Positions 24,435 through 32,235 of a DNA stretch of 64,000 nucleotides are shown here, piece after piece (position 1 is the first letter of the stretch; the number at the start of each line of letters is the position of its first letter). Source of the DNA: CALREJ01 sp035547395. GTDB taxonomy: Bacteria > Patescibacteriota > Gracilibacteria > Peribacterales > Peribacteraceae. The notes beneath the pieces were generated by a model that did no database searches, was not told the DNA's origin, and saw only the letters and a program-made list of their open reading frames with translations. A program made the position numbers and the translations under genes. The DNA lies in contig DASZVA010000011.1 of the NCBI GenBank assembly GCA_035547395.1, positions 136,127 through 200,126 of the forward strand. The letters run 5' to 3'.

Positions 24435-24501
24435 GTGACGAACGCTCCCCGCCCGTACCGAACGGTACGTTCGGGCGGGTAACCAACTGAGCTAATCGTC
24501 C
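24435..24501 (-). pseudogene. Truncated tRNA-Val copy interrupted by a palindrome
   Basis: Bases 24481-24501 are an exact copy of the tRNA-Val 5' 21 bases; 24435-24447 match the next part of the tRNA (to the anticodon stem, with a 2-base gap). Between the two, at the D-loop/D-stem border, lies the 32-base CCCGCCCG palindrome. Removing it restores the tRNA order exactly. Confidence 0.75.
24448..24479. repeat. 32-base palindrome, CCCGCCCG...CGGGCGGG
   Basis: Inserted inside the truncated tRNA-Val copy; 31 of 32 bases match the reverse complement of 19481-19512. Confidence 0.8.
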
Positions 24502-24731
24502 ATTGATTTCAAAGAGAGTTCTCGACCCGTCCGTACCGAACAACGTCCGGGCGGGCTCCGCTCGAACTGACATTCAAACGGGCTCACAGTGTAAACAAAG
24601 CCGCTCCTTGCGGCAAACACCCGTCGACCAAATCTGCCGTTGCAGTTCAAATGCCCGAAGAGTAGACCATATGTGGTGCAAATGGTGGTTCTTTCACTTC
24701 ACCTCGTTCACATCTCTCAGAGGTACTCACA
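24502..24731. other. Gap without a gene before the SpoVG gene
   Basis: Holds a degenerate CCCGTCCG...CGGGCGGG palindrome (24526-24555), a small hairpin GCCGC-TCCTT-GCGGC (24600-24614), and AT-richer sequence before the SpoVG gene. No promoter or protein frame stands out. Confidence 0.5.
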
Positions 24732-25205
24732 ATGAAGATCACCGAAGTCCGTATCAAGTTGATGGAGGTTTCTTCTGAACGACTGCTGGCGTTTTGCTCG
24801 ATTACCCTCGACGACTCTTTTGTTGTTCGGGACTTGAAGATCATCGACGGAACAAAGGGGCGCTTTGTCGCTATGCCCAGCAGGAAGCTTACCGATCGTT
24901 GCCCGCAGTGTACTACAAAAAACCACTTGCGGGCGCTGTATTGTAATCAGTGTGGCGCACAGCTGCGTGCTGACCGGGCAACCAAAGACGACGACGGACG
25001 CGCGAAGCTCTACGCCGACATCGCACATCCCATCAACTGCCGGTGTCGAGAGATGATCCAGACACGGGCTTTAGAGGCCTACGAGGAAGAGATCATCAAA
25101 TCAAAGCAGCCCGGATACGTGTGTACGTACGACGACTATGGTGAAAACGGGTTCGCCGAACTTCATCAGGACGCTGAATCCGTTTCTGTCACGACACCCA
25201 TCTAA
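24732..25205 (+). CDS. spoVG: SpoVG family protein with inserted zinc ribbon
   Basis: 157 residues. The start MKITEVRIKLMEVSSERLLA and FVVRDLKIIDGTKGRFVAMP are classical SpoVG, an RNA/DNA-binding regulator. Between the core and the last helix lies a C4 zinc ribbon (RCPQCTTKNHLRALYCNQCG). The core then resumes with YADIAHPINCRCREMIQTRA. The C-terminus YVCTYDDYGENGF is acidic. This zinc-ribbon version is, to my knowledge, typical of Planctomycetes rather than Firmicutes, so lateral transfer is possible. A terminator follows. Confidence 0.9.
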   Translation: MKITEVRIKLMEVSSERLLAFCSITLDDSFVVRDLKIIDGTKGRFVAMPSRKLTDRCPQCTTKNHLRALYCNQCGAQLRADRATKDDDGRAKLYADIAHPINCRCREMIQTRALEAYEEEIIKSKQPGYVCTYDDYGENGFAELHQDAESVSVTTPI

Positions 25206-25239
25206 CTCTCACCCACAATAAAGAACCTTTGCACCACCC

Positions 25240-25275
25240 GCCTCCCTACGTATTCACGTGGAGAGGCATTTTTTA
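25240..25275 (+). terminator. Rho-independent terminator
   Basis: GCCTC-CCTACGT / ACGTGGA-GAGGC stem followed by ATTTTTTATT, after spoVG and directly at the end of the convergent dcd gene. Confidence 0.75.
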
Positions 25276-25869
25276 TTACAGAATGCTCTTCGCGAATTCC
25301 GGATCGGACACCAGGCGGCTTTCTTCCGGCAGTACCTGATTCAGATACTTGCTGTGCGGCTTCAGGTTGTACGGCGTCTCGGCGGGAGAGCTCATCTGTT
25401 CGAACGCCAGCTGGCAGACGCGCATGCCCGGATACAAGGCGACCGGCATGCGGTTGAGGTTAGAGATCTCGAGCGTGATCGTTCCCGAAAATCCGGGATC
25501 CACGAAACCGGCAGTCGAGTGGACGATGATGCCGAGGCGCCCGAGCGAGCTGCGACCCTCCACGCGGACGACCAGATCATCCGGCACCGTGATGCGTTCC
25601 ATCGTGACGCCGAGCACGAACTCCCCCGGCTGCACCATGAACGACTCTCCGTCGGGAATCATAATGGTGCGCATGCGGCCCTGGAATGTTTCGGGATTCT
25701 TGGGATCAAGCGCGGCGAACTTGCTGTGCTCGTAGAGCTTGAACGTATTGCCGAGCCGCAGATCCATGGAACTCGCATGAATGTGCATGAAGAGCTCCGG
25801 CTGATCGGATTCGATCTTCACTCTGCCGTTTTCAATTGCCTTCCTGATATCTCGATCGGACAAAATCAT
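25276..25869 (-). CDS. dcd: dCTP deaminase
   Basis: 197 residues. Signature elements: ILSDRDIRKAIENGRVKI at the start, HASSMDLRLGNTFKLYEH, VVRVEGRSSLGRLGIIVHST, and AGFVDPGFSGTITLEISNLN with the catalytic Glu. Forms a trimer that makes dUTP (or dUMP in bifunctional types) for thymidylate synthesis. The start at 25869 is where family similarity begins. Upstream is a 133-base divergent gap shared with the large helical protein gene. Confidence 0.95.
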   Translation of the reverse strand: MILSDRDIRKAIENGRVKIESDQPELFMHIHASSMDLRLGNTFKLYEHSKFAALDPKNPETFQGRMRTIMIPDGESFMVQPGEFVLGVTMERITVPDDLVVRVEGRSSLGRLGIIVHSTAGFVDPGFSGTITLEISNLNRMPVALYPGMRVCQLAFEQMSSPAETPYNLKPHSKYLNQVLPEESRLVSDPEFAKSIL

Positions 25870-26002
25870 ATGAACACAGCTTAGAGGTTCTGCGTCTGCG
25901 CTTCCAGACGATTTCTTGTGGTTACAGAAATGATTAGACACTAGATGTTGTGGGGAAAATACTTGAATTGCACGGACTTCACAGAGAGAATCAGCTGCAA
26001 AC

Positions 26003-27748
26003 ATGATCTCCCCCACCTTGGCTAATCCCGGCACCCTCGAACGTGAGGATGACTTCGAGCTTCTGCAAAAAAACGGAAAGAAGGAGGAATTGGACAGAAG
26101 ATTGTTTGCCATCTCAAGACAGGTCAAAGCATACGCTCGATACACATTCGACGAGCTGGGCGCAGCCTCGGCAAAAGAAACGACAGATTTGCTCGCCGGT
26201 CTGGACTACGTCGCGTCACTCACGGATGAAAAAAAGCTGGAGGAAGAAATTATTCAATGGGAAAAATACGTAAACGGGCAGATGCAGATGCAAATGGATT
26301 CCGCTCGTGATTTATACAACAATCTGATGGAACCGTTGTCCGACGCCGTACGGGAGCGCGTGATTTCGGAGCGGGTCATGAAAGAGCTGCAGGATAAGTT
26401 TCGCGATAGGAATCTGGATTACAAAACCAAGGAAAAGTACATACTCAAAAAACTTCCGGGTTACATCAAAAAATGGAAGGCAGTTCGTGAACAGTACAAC
26501 AGCCTCAAAAAAAATCCGGAGGTTCATAAGCTCAGCGCAACGGATGTTCCCGACATCAAAGATTTTCTGGATGAAGAACGATTCCTGAATCTGAAATATC
26601 CGAAGCGTAAGGATTTGCTGGCACAGATCAAAGCTGCACTACTGGCTCGCAAAGAGAAAAAAGAAGCGATTTATAAAAAAGTCGAGAACACACTCATTGC
26701 TGCCACCAAACAACCAGATCAATGCCTGGATCCAAGCAGCATAGGAAAATGGCTGCTAAAAGCCATGAAACATCCGTCACCCGAAACATATCTGGAAGAG
26801 GTTCTTCTTCCGCTGATTGCGCGATGGAGAAGCATGCGCAAGAGATTCGATCGCGTGAATGCAAAAATCGATGCACGTCAGAACGAATTACGCGGATTTG
26901 TTCGACTGACTCCGGCGCAATTCTGGTCGCGCAAACCAAAAGAGCGCATTGCCTATCTGGAAGAAGCCGAGTCGCGTCTCGAGAGCAACGTCAATGATGA
27001 CGGGCCGCTCAATACGCTCATACTCGACATTCGGCATTGCCTCGATACGGAAGATTGGGAACAAGCCGCGGAGCTGCTCAAGAAAGCGAAGACCATGGAT
27101 CCTAAAAACAAGGAGATCAGGTCCATGGAAAATTATCTGCAGACGCATGCCATATTCGATGATGAGGCGACATCGACGGTGGACAACGTGCTAAAAGCCT
27201 CTGAATTGAATAAAGAAATTCAGCATATCGTGCAGTTACTGCCTGGCAGCATGCAATCATTAACCGAGGATGCATTGTACGACGCAAATCCGAATATGCT
27301 TATACGTATATGGCAGGGATTTTATAACCGGGTTTGGGTCATCGAACACAATTACTCCACTCCCGAATTAGATCAGATCCATGCGGAAAGTGAGGTGAAT
27401 CGAGAACGAACCGCTGAACACATCAGGAACGGTCACGAGGCCAAACTCGCCCATGAAATTATGGACGGAGAAACTGCAAACGATGCCGGGATCAATGATG
27501 CACCTGTAAAAGCACAGGTGTTGCATGTGGGTCTTGCCGGACGCGGCGAGATAAGAGAGGCATATCGGCGCAATGCCAATAATGCGAAATTCGGTTACTG
27601 GACGACGCTTCACCTGAAAGACGTTCCTTATGAATTGCACCGACTTGCGGTCAAAAATTACATGTACATTCTTAAGCGTAATGCCCGTGAATTACGTAAA
27701 TTGGGATTCAGCTATTCCAGAGTAGGCGCTCCGATCCCACTCAATTAA
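26003..27748 (+). CDS. Large helical protein of unknown function
   Basis: 581 residues, no known family. Almost entirely alpha-helical and charged: coiled-coil segments at KLEEEIIQWEKYVNGQMQMQ, KDLLAQIKAALLARKEKKEA and MRKRFDRVNAKIDARQNELR. Residues 340-380 (DTEDWEQAAELLKKAKTMDP) look like one TPR-type hairpin. No signal peptide or membrane span. GC and codon use appear lower than in flanking genes, with many AAA/GAA codons, which suggests a different history. The promoter lies in the gap shared with dcd. Confidence 0.65.
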   Translation: MISPTLANPGTLEREDDFELLQKNGKKEELDRRLFAISRQVKAYARYTFDELGAASAKETTDLLAGLDYVASLTDEKKLEEEIIQWEKYVNGQMQMQMDSARDLYNNLMEPLSDAVRERVISERVMKELQDKFRDRNLDYKTKEKYILKKLPGYIKKWKAVREQYNSLKKNPEVHKLSATDVPDIKDFLDEERFLNLKYPKRKDLLAQIKAALLARKEKKEAIYKKVENTLIAATKQPDQCLDPSSIGKWLLKAMKHPSPETYLEEVLLPLIARWRSMRKRFDRVNAKIDARQNELRGFVRLTPAQFWSRKPKERIAYLEEAESRLESNVNDDGPLNTLILDIRHCLDTEDWEQAAELLKKAKTMDPKNKEIRSMENYLQTHAIFDDEATSTVDNVLKASELNKEIQHIVQLLPGSMQSLTEDALYDANPNMLIRIWQGFYNRVWVIEHNYSTPELDQIHAESEVNRERTAEHIRNGHEAKLAHEIMDGETANDAGINDAPVKAQVLHVGLAGRGEIREAYRRNANNAKFGYWTTLHLKDVPYELHRLAVKNYMYILKRNARELRKLGFSYSRVGAPIPLN

Positions 27749-27820
27749 GCTTTGGAAATGCAGATGGTATTTGTAGAATGAAGTGAGCCTCTACAATGTA
27801 TTCGATTTTTTCGCTTTCCC

Positions 27821-28396
27821 ATGAAGTATTCCCCCATTCTTCCGGCGGTCTCACTGCTCTTCCTCGCGGCCTGTTCCGGCGCCGGCGGAGGCACGTCGCT
27901 GGATCAAAAATTGCAAAACCCGCTCTACGCGCAAAAGTACTATGAGGATTTGGTCAGCCACATGGTCTCTCTGCAGATCCACAACGATCCGATTTTGAAA
28001 AAGAGCGACATCAAAAGCGTCGTCGACAAGGCACGCTTGAACGGCGTCACGCTGGCGCAGAACGCCGCCAAGCAAAAAGACAAGGGACCGCACGGCATAT
28101 TCGTGAGTGACAATGACGAAGTGGCCGGCAGCGTGTTGCTGCTGGGAACCACGCTCTACATCGGACCGGATTTCTACCTGGCGCCGGGGCCCTCGACGCA
28201 TTTTTACCTGACGACTGTGACAGACCCGCGAACGGTGCAGTTCCCCGACAACACCGCCGTCGATCTTGGACCCGTGCAGGATGCTTACGGGGCGCAAACA
28301 CTGCATGTGCCGTCCTCCAAAGACACGGCTCATACGCTGGTGCTCTTTGATACGCAGATGAAGAAGATCTTCGGGTTCGCGCAGCTGGCGGAATGA
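27821..28396 (+). CDS. Lipoprotein, hypothetical
   Basis: 191 residues. Signal peptide with lipobox: LPAVSLLFLAACSGAGGG, so lipidation at Cys is expected (LAAC). A Gly linker follows, then a mixed alpha/beta domain (YAQKYYEDLVSHMVSLQIHN, SVLLLGTTLYIGPDFYLAPG). The domain end (HLVLFDTQMKKIFGFAQLA-like strand) resembles the DM13-type electron-transfer fold (GTLYIGPDF, PD--VYL), so a DM13 domain is possible but unproven. Surface-exposed. Confidence 0.7.
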   Translation: MKYSPILPAVSLLFLAACSGAGGGTSLDQKLQNPLYAQKYYEDLVSHMVSLQIHNDPILKKSDIKSVVDKARLNGVTLAQNAAKQKDKGPHGIFVSDNDEVAGSVLLLGTTLYIGPDFYLAPGPSTHFYLTTVTDPRTVQFPDNTAVDLGPVQDAYGAQTLHVPSSKDTAHTLVLFDTQMKKIFGFAQLAE

Positions 28397-28400
28397 AAAG

Positions 28401-28463
28401 AGCGCCCATTCTTGGGCGCAGGCCAGACATCACGTTTCATATCTGCGGCCAAGAATGGCCGCG
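28401..28463. terminator. Two hairpins between convergent genes
   Basis: GCGCCCATTCTTGGGCGC (28402-28419) and GCGGCCAAGAATGGCCGC (about 28444-28462). The inner parts CCATTCTTGG and CCAAGAATGG are also mutually complementary, so alternative folds exist. Confidence 0.6.
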
Positions 28464-28477
28464 CTGAGATGCATTCC

Positions 28478-29077
28478 TCACAGCTTCTGCTTGATCGATC
28501 CTTCGGCATCGGTGATCGCTTTGCCGATGGAATCGAGCGTGTTGTCCTGGATCATCTGACCGTTCACGAAGAACGTCGGAGTCCCCTGCACGCCGAGCTT
28601 CTGGCCTTCGTCATATTCGGCGAGAATCTCTTTGCGCTTGATGTGCGACTTGGTGCAGCGATCGAACAGGTCCATGTTGAGCCCAAGCTGTTTGGCCCAT
28701 GTCTCCAGGCTCTGATTGTTGAGCTGATCCTGGTTGGTGTAGTCGGTGTCGAGGAATTCCCAGAACTTGCCCTGATCGGCGGCACACTCGCTCGCCTCCG
28801 CAGCAGCCATCGCATACTGGTGCAGCGACGTGAGCGGGAACTGCTTCCACACGAAATTGATCTGCGAACCGTACTGCGCAAGCAGAGGCTGATCGATGAT
28901 CGTGTACGCCGCGCGGCAGGCCGGGCACTGCAGGTCACCGTATTCGGTGACAGTCACCGCGGCGTTGGGATTGCTTTTGGGATTGCTGGTCTTGCTCGAC
29001 TGCGGCGAGATGCCGGTCGTGTCGACGCAGGCCGTGAGAAGTGCGAGAACGGAGAGTGTGGCGAGGAGGCGTTTCAT
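28478..29077 (-). CDS. DsbA-family thiol oxidoreductase, lipoprotein
   Basis: 199 residues. The lipobox signal peptide (LATLSVLALLTACVDTTG) is followed by a Ser/Asn/Pro linker and a DsbA/thioredoxin-like domain: TVTEYGDLQCPACRAAYTII has the CPAC redox pair, FVWKQFPLTSLHQYAMAAAE the inserted helical region, and LGVQGTPTFFVNGQMI the cis-Pro loop. It should oxidise or isomerise disulfides outside the membrane, which fits the many Cys-rich exported proteins here (for instance 33622-35160). Confidence 0.9.
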   Translation of the reverse strand: MKRLLATLSVLALLTACVDTTGISPQSSKTSNPKSNPNAAVTVTEYGDLQCPACRAAYTIIDQPLLAQYGSQINFVWKQFPLTSLHQYAMAAAEASECAADQGKFWEFLDTDYTNQDQLNNQSLETWAKQLGLNMDLFDRCTKSHIKRKEILAEYDEGQKLGVQGTPTFFVNGQMIQDNTLDSIGKAITDAEGSIKQKL

Positions 29078-29162
29078 AATGGACGCAGCATGGCAGGCGA
29101 AAACGGGAAGTGCAAATGATTGTTATCCGTAGACGTCTTTGCAACGAAGATATGACGAAAAA

Positions 29163-29212
29163 GAATCAATCCCCTAGCCCTAACCCTCACCCCAACCCTA
29201 TACTCACCTCCC
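29163..29212. repeat. CCCTAR array, single arm
   Basis: CCCCTAGCCCTAACCCTCAC, then CCCAACCCTATACTC, running up to the dnaX start codon; no complementary arm. Confidence 0.7.
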
Positions 29213-30667
29213 ATGTCTCTCTACCGCCAGTACCGGCCCAAAACATTCAACGACGTCACCGGGCAGGATGCCGTGGTGGAGACGCTGAAACAGGCGGTGG
29301 CGCAGGACAAGATCGCACACGCATATCTCTTCGCCGGCACGCGCGGCACGGGCAAGACGTCGATCGCGCGCATTCTTGCCAAGGAACTGCTGACGCGTGG
29401 CATCACCGACGAGGTGCTGAAGAAAAACATCCTGCAGGCGGTGGATGACGGCAGCCTCGTCGATTTGACGGAGATCGACGCCGCCAGCAACCGCGGTATC
29501 GACGACATCCGCAGCCTGCTTGAAAAAATCCAGTTCACGCCGGTCGCTGCAGCGGCCAAGGTCTACATCATCGATGAAGTGCACATGCTCACGCGCGAGG
29601 CGTTCAATGCGCTTCTCAAGACGCTCGAGGAGCCGCCCGCCTATGCGTACTTCATTCTGGCCACCACGGAACTCCACAAAATTCCCGCCACCATCCAGTC
29701 GCGCTGCCAGCGATTCCTCTTCCGCCAGATTCGCGAGGAAGACATCGTGGCACGCCTGCGCTTCATCTGTGACAGTGAACGCATCGAGGCGGACGACGAC
29801 GCGCTCTTTGCAATCGCCCATCATGCGGGCGGCAGCATGCGCGATGCCATCTCGCTTCTGGATCAGCTGCGGTCACTCCCCCATGTCACGATACAGGACG
29901 TGAAAGAGCGCATCGGCGAAACGGGATTTGAGTATGTGGAGCAAATACTCGCGGCGCTGAACGCGCAGGATCGCAATGCCGTCATCCGCATCGTGCGCGA
30001 GATGGAATCGGCTGCGGTTCCCATGGAAACGTTCACCCGTCTGCTGCTCGGCACCGTCCGCAACCAGCTGCATGCAGCCATTCAGGAGGGGCAAAATCCC
30101 GGCGCGTCGTTGCAATTGCTCGACACGTTGATGGACACGATCAAGGATCTGCGTTCGGCGCCCGTGCCCGGCCTCGCGCTCGAAGCGGCACTGCTCTCGC
30201 TCACCGGTATCACGCTGCCGTCGACATCGGCCCAACCGGTCGCGCCTGCATCTCCGAAGCCCGCAGCGGACACGCCGAAAAAAGTATCACCCGCCGTCAG
30301 GAAGGATTCTCCCGCAACGGAAATGGCGGCAGCCCCAGCCGCTTCATCGGACGATCTGTCGCTCGAAAAAGTGAAGCAAAAGTGGGCGGATATCATCGAC
30401 GCCGCGGAACCCGCCTCCGCGAAGATGTCCCTCAAAAACGGTCACGTGCATGCGATCGAGGGACAGACGATCGTTGTGCGTTTCGGTTCCGCTTTCCACC
30501 GCGACAAAGCGAGCGACGGCACGCGCTCGGTTGAAGATGCCCTGCACAGCGTATTCGGGAAACCGCTCAAGCTTAAATGCGTGCTCGATTCCGATCTCCA
30601 AACATCCGCTCTTCCGGCCGGAGACGATCCGGTCAACCTTGCCGATGCGGCGATGGAAATTTTTTAA
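29213..30667 (+). CDS. dnaX: DNA polymerase III subunit gamma/tau
   Basis: 484 residues. Clamp-loader AAA+ ATPase: SLYRQYRPKTFNDVTGQDAV, Walker A FAGTRGTGKTSIARILAKEL, Walker B VYIIDEVHMLTREAFNALLK, and sensor 1 AYFILATTELHKIPATIQSR with the arginine-finger SRC. Between Walker A and DLTEIDAASNRG there is no Cys at all, so the four-Cys zinc module of typical bacterial DnaX is missing. An Ala/Pro-rich linker (residues 340-375) and a C-terminal domain V-like part (VKQKWADIIDAAEPASAKMS) follow. Confidence 0.93.
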   Translation: MSLYRQYRPKTFNDVTGQDAVVETLKQAVAQDKIAHAYLFAGTRGTGKTSIARILAKELLTRGITDEVLKKNILQAVDDGSLVDLTEIDAASNRGIDDIRSLLEKIQFTPVAAAAKVYIIDEVHMLTREAFNALLKTLEEPPAYAYFILATTELHKIPATIQSRCQRFLFRQIREEDIVARLRFICDSERIEADDDALFAIAHHAGGSMRDAISLLDQLRSLPHVTIQDVKERIGETGFEYVEQILAALNAQDRNAVIRIVREMESAAVPMETFTRLLLGTVRNQLHAAIQEGQNPGASLQLLDTLMDTIKDLRSAPVPGLALEAALLSLTGITLPSTSAQPVAPASPKPAADTPKKVSPAVRKDSPATEMAAAPAASSDDLSLEKVKQKWADIIDAAEPASAKMSLKNGHVHAIEGQTIVVRFGSAFHRDKASDGTRSVEDALHSVFGKPLKLKCVLDSDLQTSALPAGDDPVNLADAAMEIF

Positions 30668-30756
30668 TGTCCACAGTCAATAGTGATCAGTCGATAGTCA
30701 TGCAGACCGGTCTCATTTCTCTATCAACCACGGACTATCAACTATAGACTGACCTC
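30668..30756. repeat. Intergenic inverted repeat, ATAGTTGATAGT type
   Basis: Left arm 30674-30699 (CAGTCAATAGTGATCAGTCG and on), right arm 30733-30752 (GACTATCAACTATAGACTGA), 4 bases before the next ATG. Confidence 0.7.
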
Positions 30757-31341
30757 ATGCACATTCGAGACGAAAAAGAGCTCCTTCGGCAGCGCATCAA
30801 AGAACGCGGATCGCGCGTGTCCGATAAAGACAGGCTGGCGGAAAGCCGCAGCATCTGCCGCCGCATTGTCGAGAATCTGCCGGCCGGTCCGCTCACCGTG
30901 TGCGCGTATGCGGCCATGAGGAGTGAAGCGGATTTGCACACGCTCCTCGAAGAGCTGCTCGCGCGGCCCGGGACGCGGATTTTTCTTCCCCGTTTCACCC
31001 GCAGCTTCTTCGAATTCCGCGAAATTCATGCCCTCGACGATCTTACGCCCGGGCGGTTCAACCTGCCGGAGCCCCTGCCGTCGTCCGCACTCCTGAACCT
31101 GAAAGACGTCACGCTCGCGCTGCTGCCGGGCATTGCATTCGATCGCAGCGGCAACCGACTCGGCCGCGGCAACGGCGGCTACGATCGCTGGCTCGCCGAT
31201 CTGCGCAAGTTCAACCCTGATGCCAATGTATGGGGAATCGCATTGGAGTATCAGCTGACGGACAAGATACCTGTGGAACCGCACGATCTGCCGGTGGACG
31301 CGGTTGTCACGCCGCGGGAGTTGATTGTGTGTACAATGTAA
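30757..31341 (+). CDS. 5-formyltetrahydrofolate cyclo-ligase
   Basis: 194 residues. LLRQRIKERGSRVSDKDRLA is the N-terminal K/R-helix; TRIFLPRFTRSFFEF, LLPGIAFDRSGNRLGRGNGG (the ATP-binding GRGxGYYD motif, here GRGNGGYDR) and VDAVVTPRELIV close the fold. Converts 5-formyl-THF to methenyl-THF with ATP, recovering the inhibitor formed by GlyA side activity. glyA is encoded 0.9 kb downstream on the same strand, so the pair forms a small folate module. Confidence 0.92.
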   Translation: MHIRDEKELLRQRIKERGSRVSDKDRLAESRSICRRIVENLPAGPLTVCAYAAMRSEADLHTLLEELLARPGTRIFLPRFTRSFFEFREIHALDDLTPGRFNLPEPLPSSALLNLKDVTLALLPGIAFDRSGNRLGRGNGGYDRWLADLRKFNPDANVWGIALEYQLTDKIPVEPHDLPVDAVVTPRELIVCTM

Positions 31342-31352
31342 CCAATTATCAA

Positions 31353-31453
31353 ATGTGATGGTTCATGGCTCGCTAAAGCAAGCTCCTCACCATGATACAT
31401 TTTCCATTTTTGTGTCACCCTGAGGTGCCCCGCACAGGCGGAGCCACGAAGGG
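31353..31453. repeat. Dispersed element, GTCACCCTGAGG/CCTCACCATGA family
   Basis: GGTTCATGGCTCGC...GCTCCTCACCATGATAC (31360-31402), then TGTCACCCTGAGGTGCCCCG and GGAGCCACGAAGGG (about 31412-31452). Same modules as at 40948-41052 and 43910-44009. Confidence 0.6.
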
Positions 31454-31461
31454 CATTCCTC

Positions 31462-32136
31462 TTACATCGCCTTTTCGCTCACCGCGATCTTGCGCAATGT
31501 GTCGATGCCCGCCGTCACTTCATCGTACGGCTGGCTGATCGCCTTGATGACGATCTGGTCGACGGCGTCGTAGAGCTTCTGCGCATTGTCATCCGGCGGC
31601 CAGATCACCGCGTTGGGGTACGCCTTGGTAAACGCCTTCACCTGCTCATTTGCTTCTTTTTGCGTCTCGGTGAATGGCACGACTTTTGTGAGCATCGCGG
31701 CATGCGCGTCCTCAAGCGTCAGCACCATGCTTTCCGGATAGGACGTTCCCCCGTTCGGACGACCGACGCCGACGGCATAGACGGACACCAGCCCCGACGG
31801 ACTTTTAACCACGCCGCATTGCATCGGCATGTCGCGATCGAGAGGAAGATACGCGCCCGTCTCCTTGAGCGGAGCGCAGGACATCGTGGCAATGATCTTG
31901 TTTTTGATCGCTGTAGTAATCGTCCAGTCAGTGGGATTTGCAGGAGGGTGATCGTACAGAATCGTCGTCTGCATCGTGCCTTTGAGCGGATCGCTGTAGG
32001 ACGAATGAACGGGATACTCAAAGCTCAGATTGAGCGTCGAGCTCTGCACGGTCCCCCATCGCACATGATCCATGGAAAAGTAGGCGACCGCGATCACGAC
32101 GACCGCAACGATAGCAACGGGGATAAACCTCTTCAT
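31462..32136 (-). CDS. Membrane-anchored hypothetical protein
   Basis: 224 residues. N-terminal anchor FIPVAIVAVVVIAVAYF, then an extracytoplasmic domain of about 200 residues (LNLSFEYPVHSSYSDPLKGT, YPESMVLTLEDAHAAMLTKV) with two Cys (TMSCAPL and MQCGVV) that may pair. The pattern of a beta domain after one anchor resembles PsbP/LpqN-like exported proteins, but no motif is decisive. The start at 32136 is chosen at the beginning of the anchor. It is divergent from glyA, with a 99-base gap. Confidence 0.65.
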   Translation of the reverse strand: MKRFIPVAIVAVVVIAVAYFSMDHVRWGTVQSSTLNLSFEYPVHSSYSDPLKGTMQTTILYDHPPANPTDWTITTAIKNKIIATMSCAPLKETGAYLPLDRDMPMQCGVVKSPSGLVSVYAVGVGRPNGGTSYPESMVLTLEDAHAAMLTKVVPFTETQKEANEQVKAFTKAYPNAVIWPPDDNAQKLYDAVDQIVIKAISQPYDEVTAGIDTLRKIAVSEKAM

Positions 32137-32235
32137 GGCACGCAGTGTAAGCAAAGTCCCGCGAAGGAACAACTGGAGAAGCGACGATCGCAGTTGCAGA
32201 AAAGTCCACATTGGCTATGCTCGCACCCGCATCTC

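Noticed and set aside
24732..28396. Prophage or plasmid segment
   Set aside because: Apart from the GIY-YIG gene and RAYT remnant there are no phage structural, integrase or replication genes; the neighbours are housekeeping genes.
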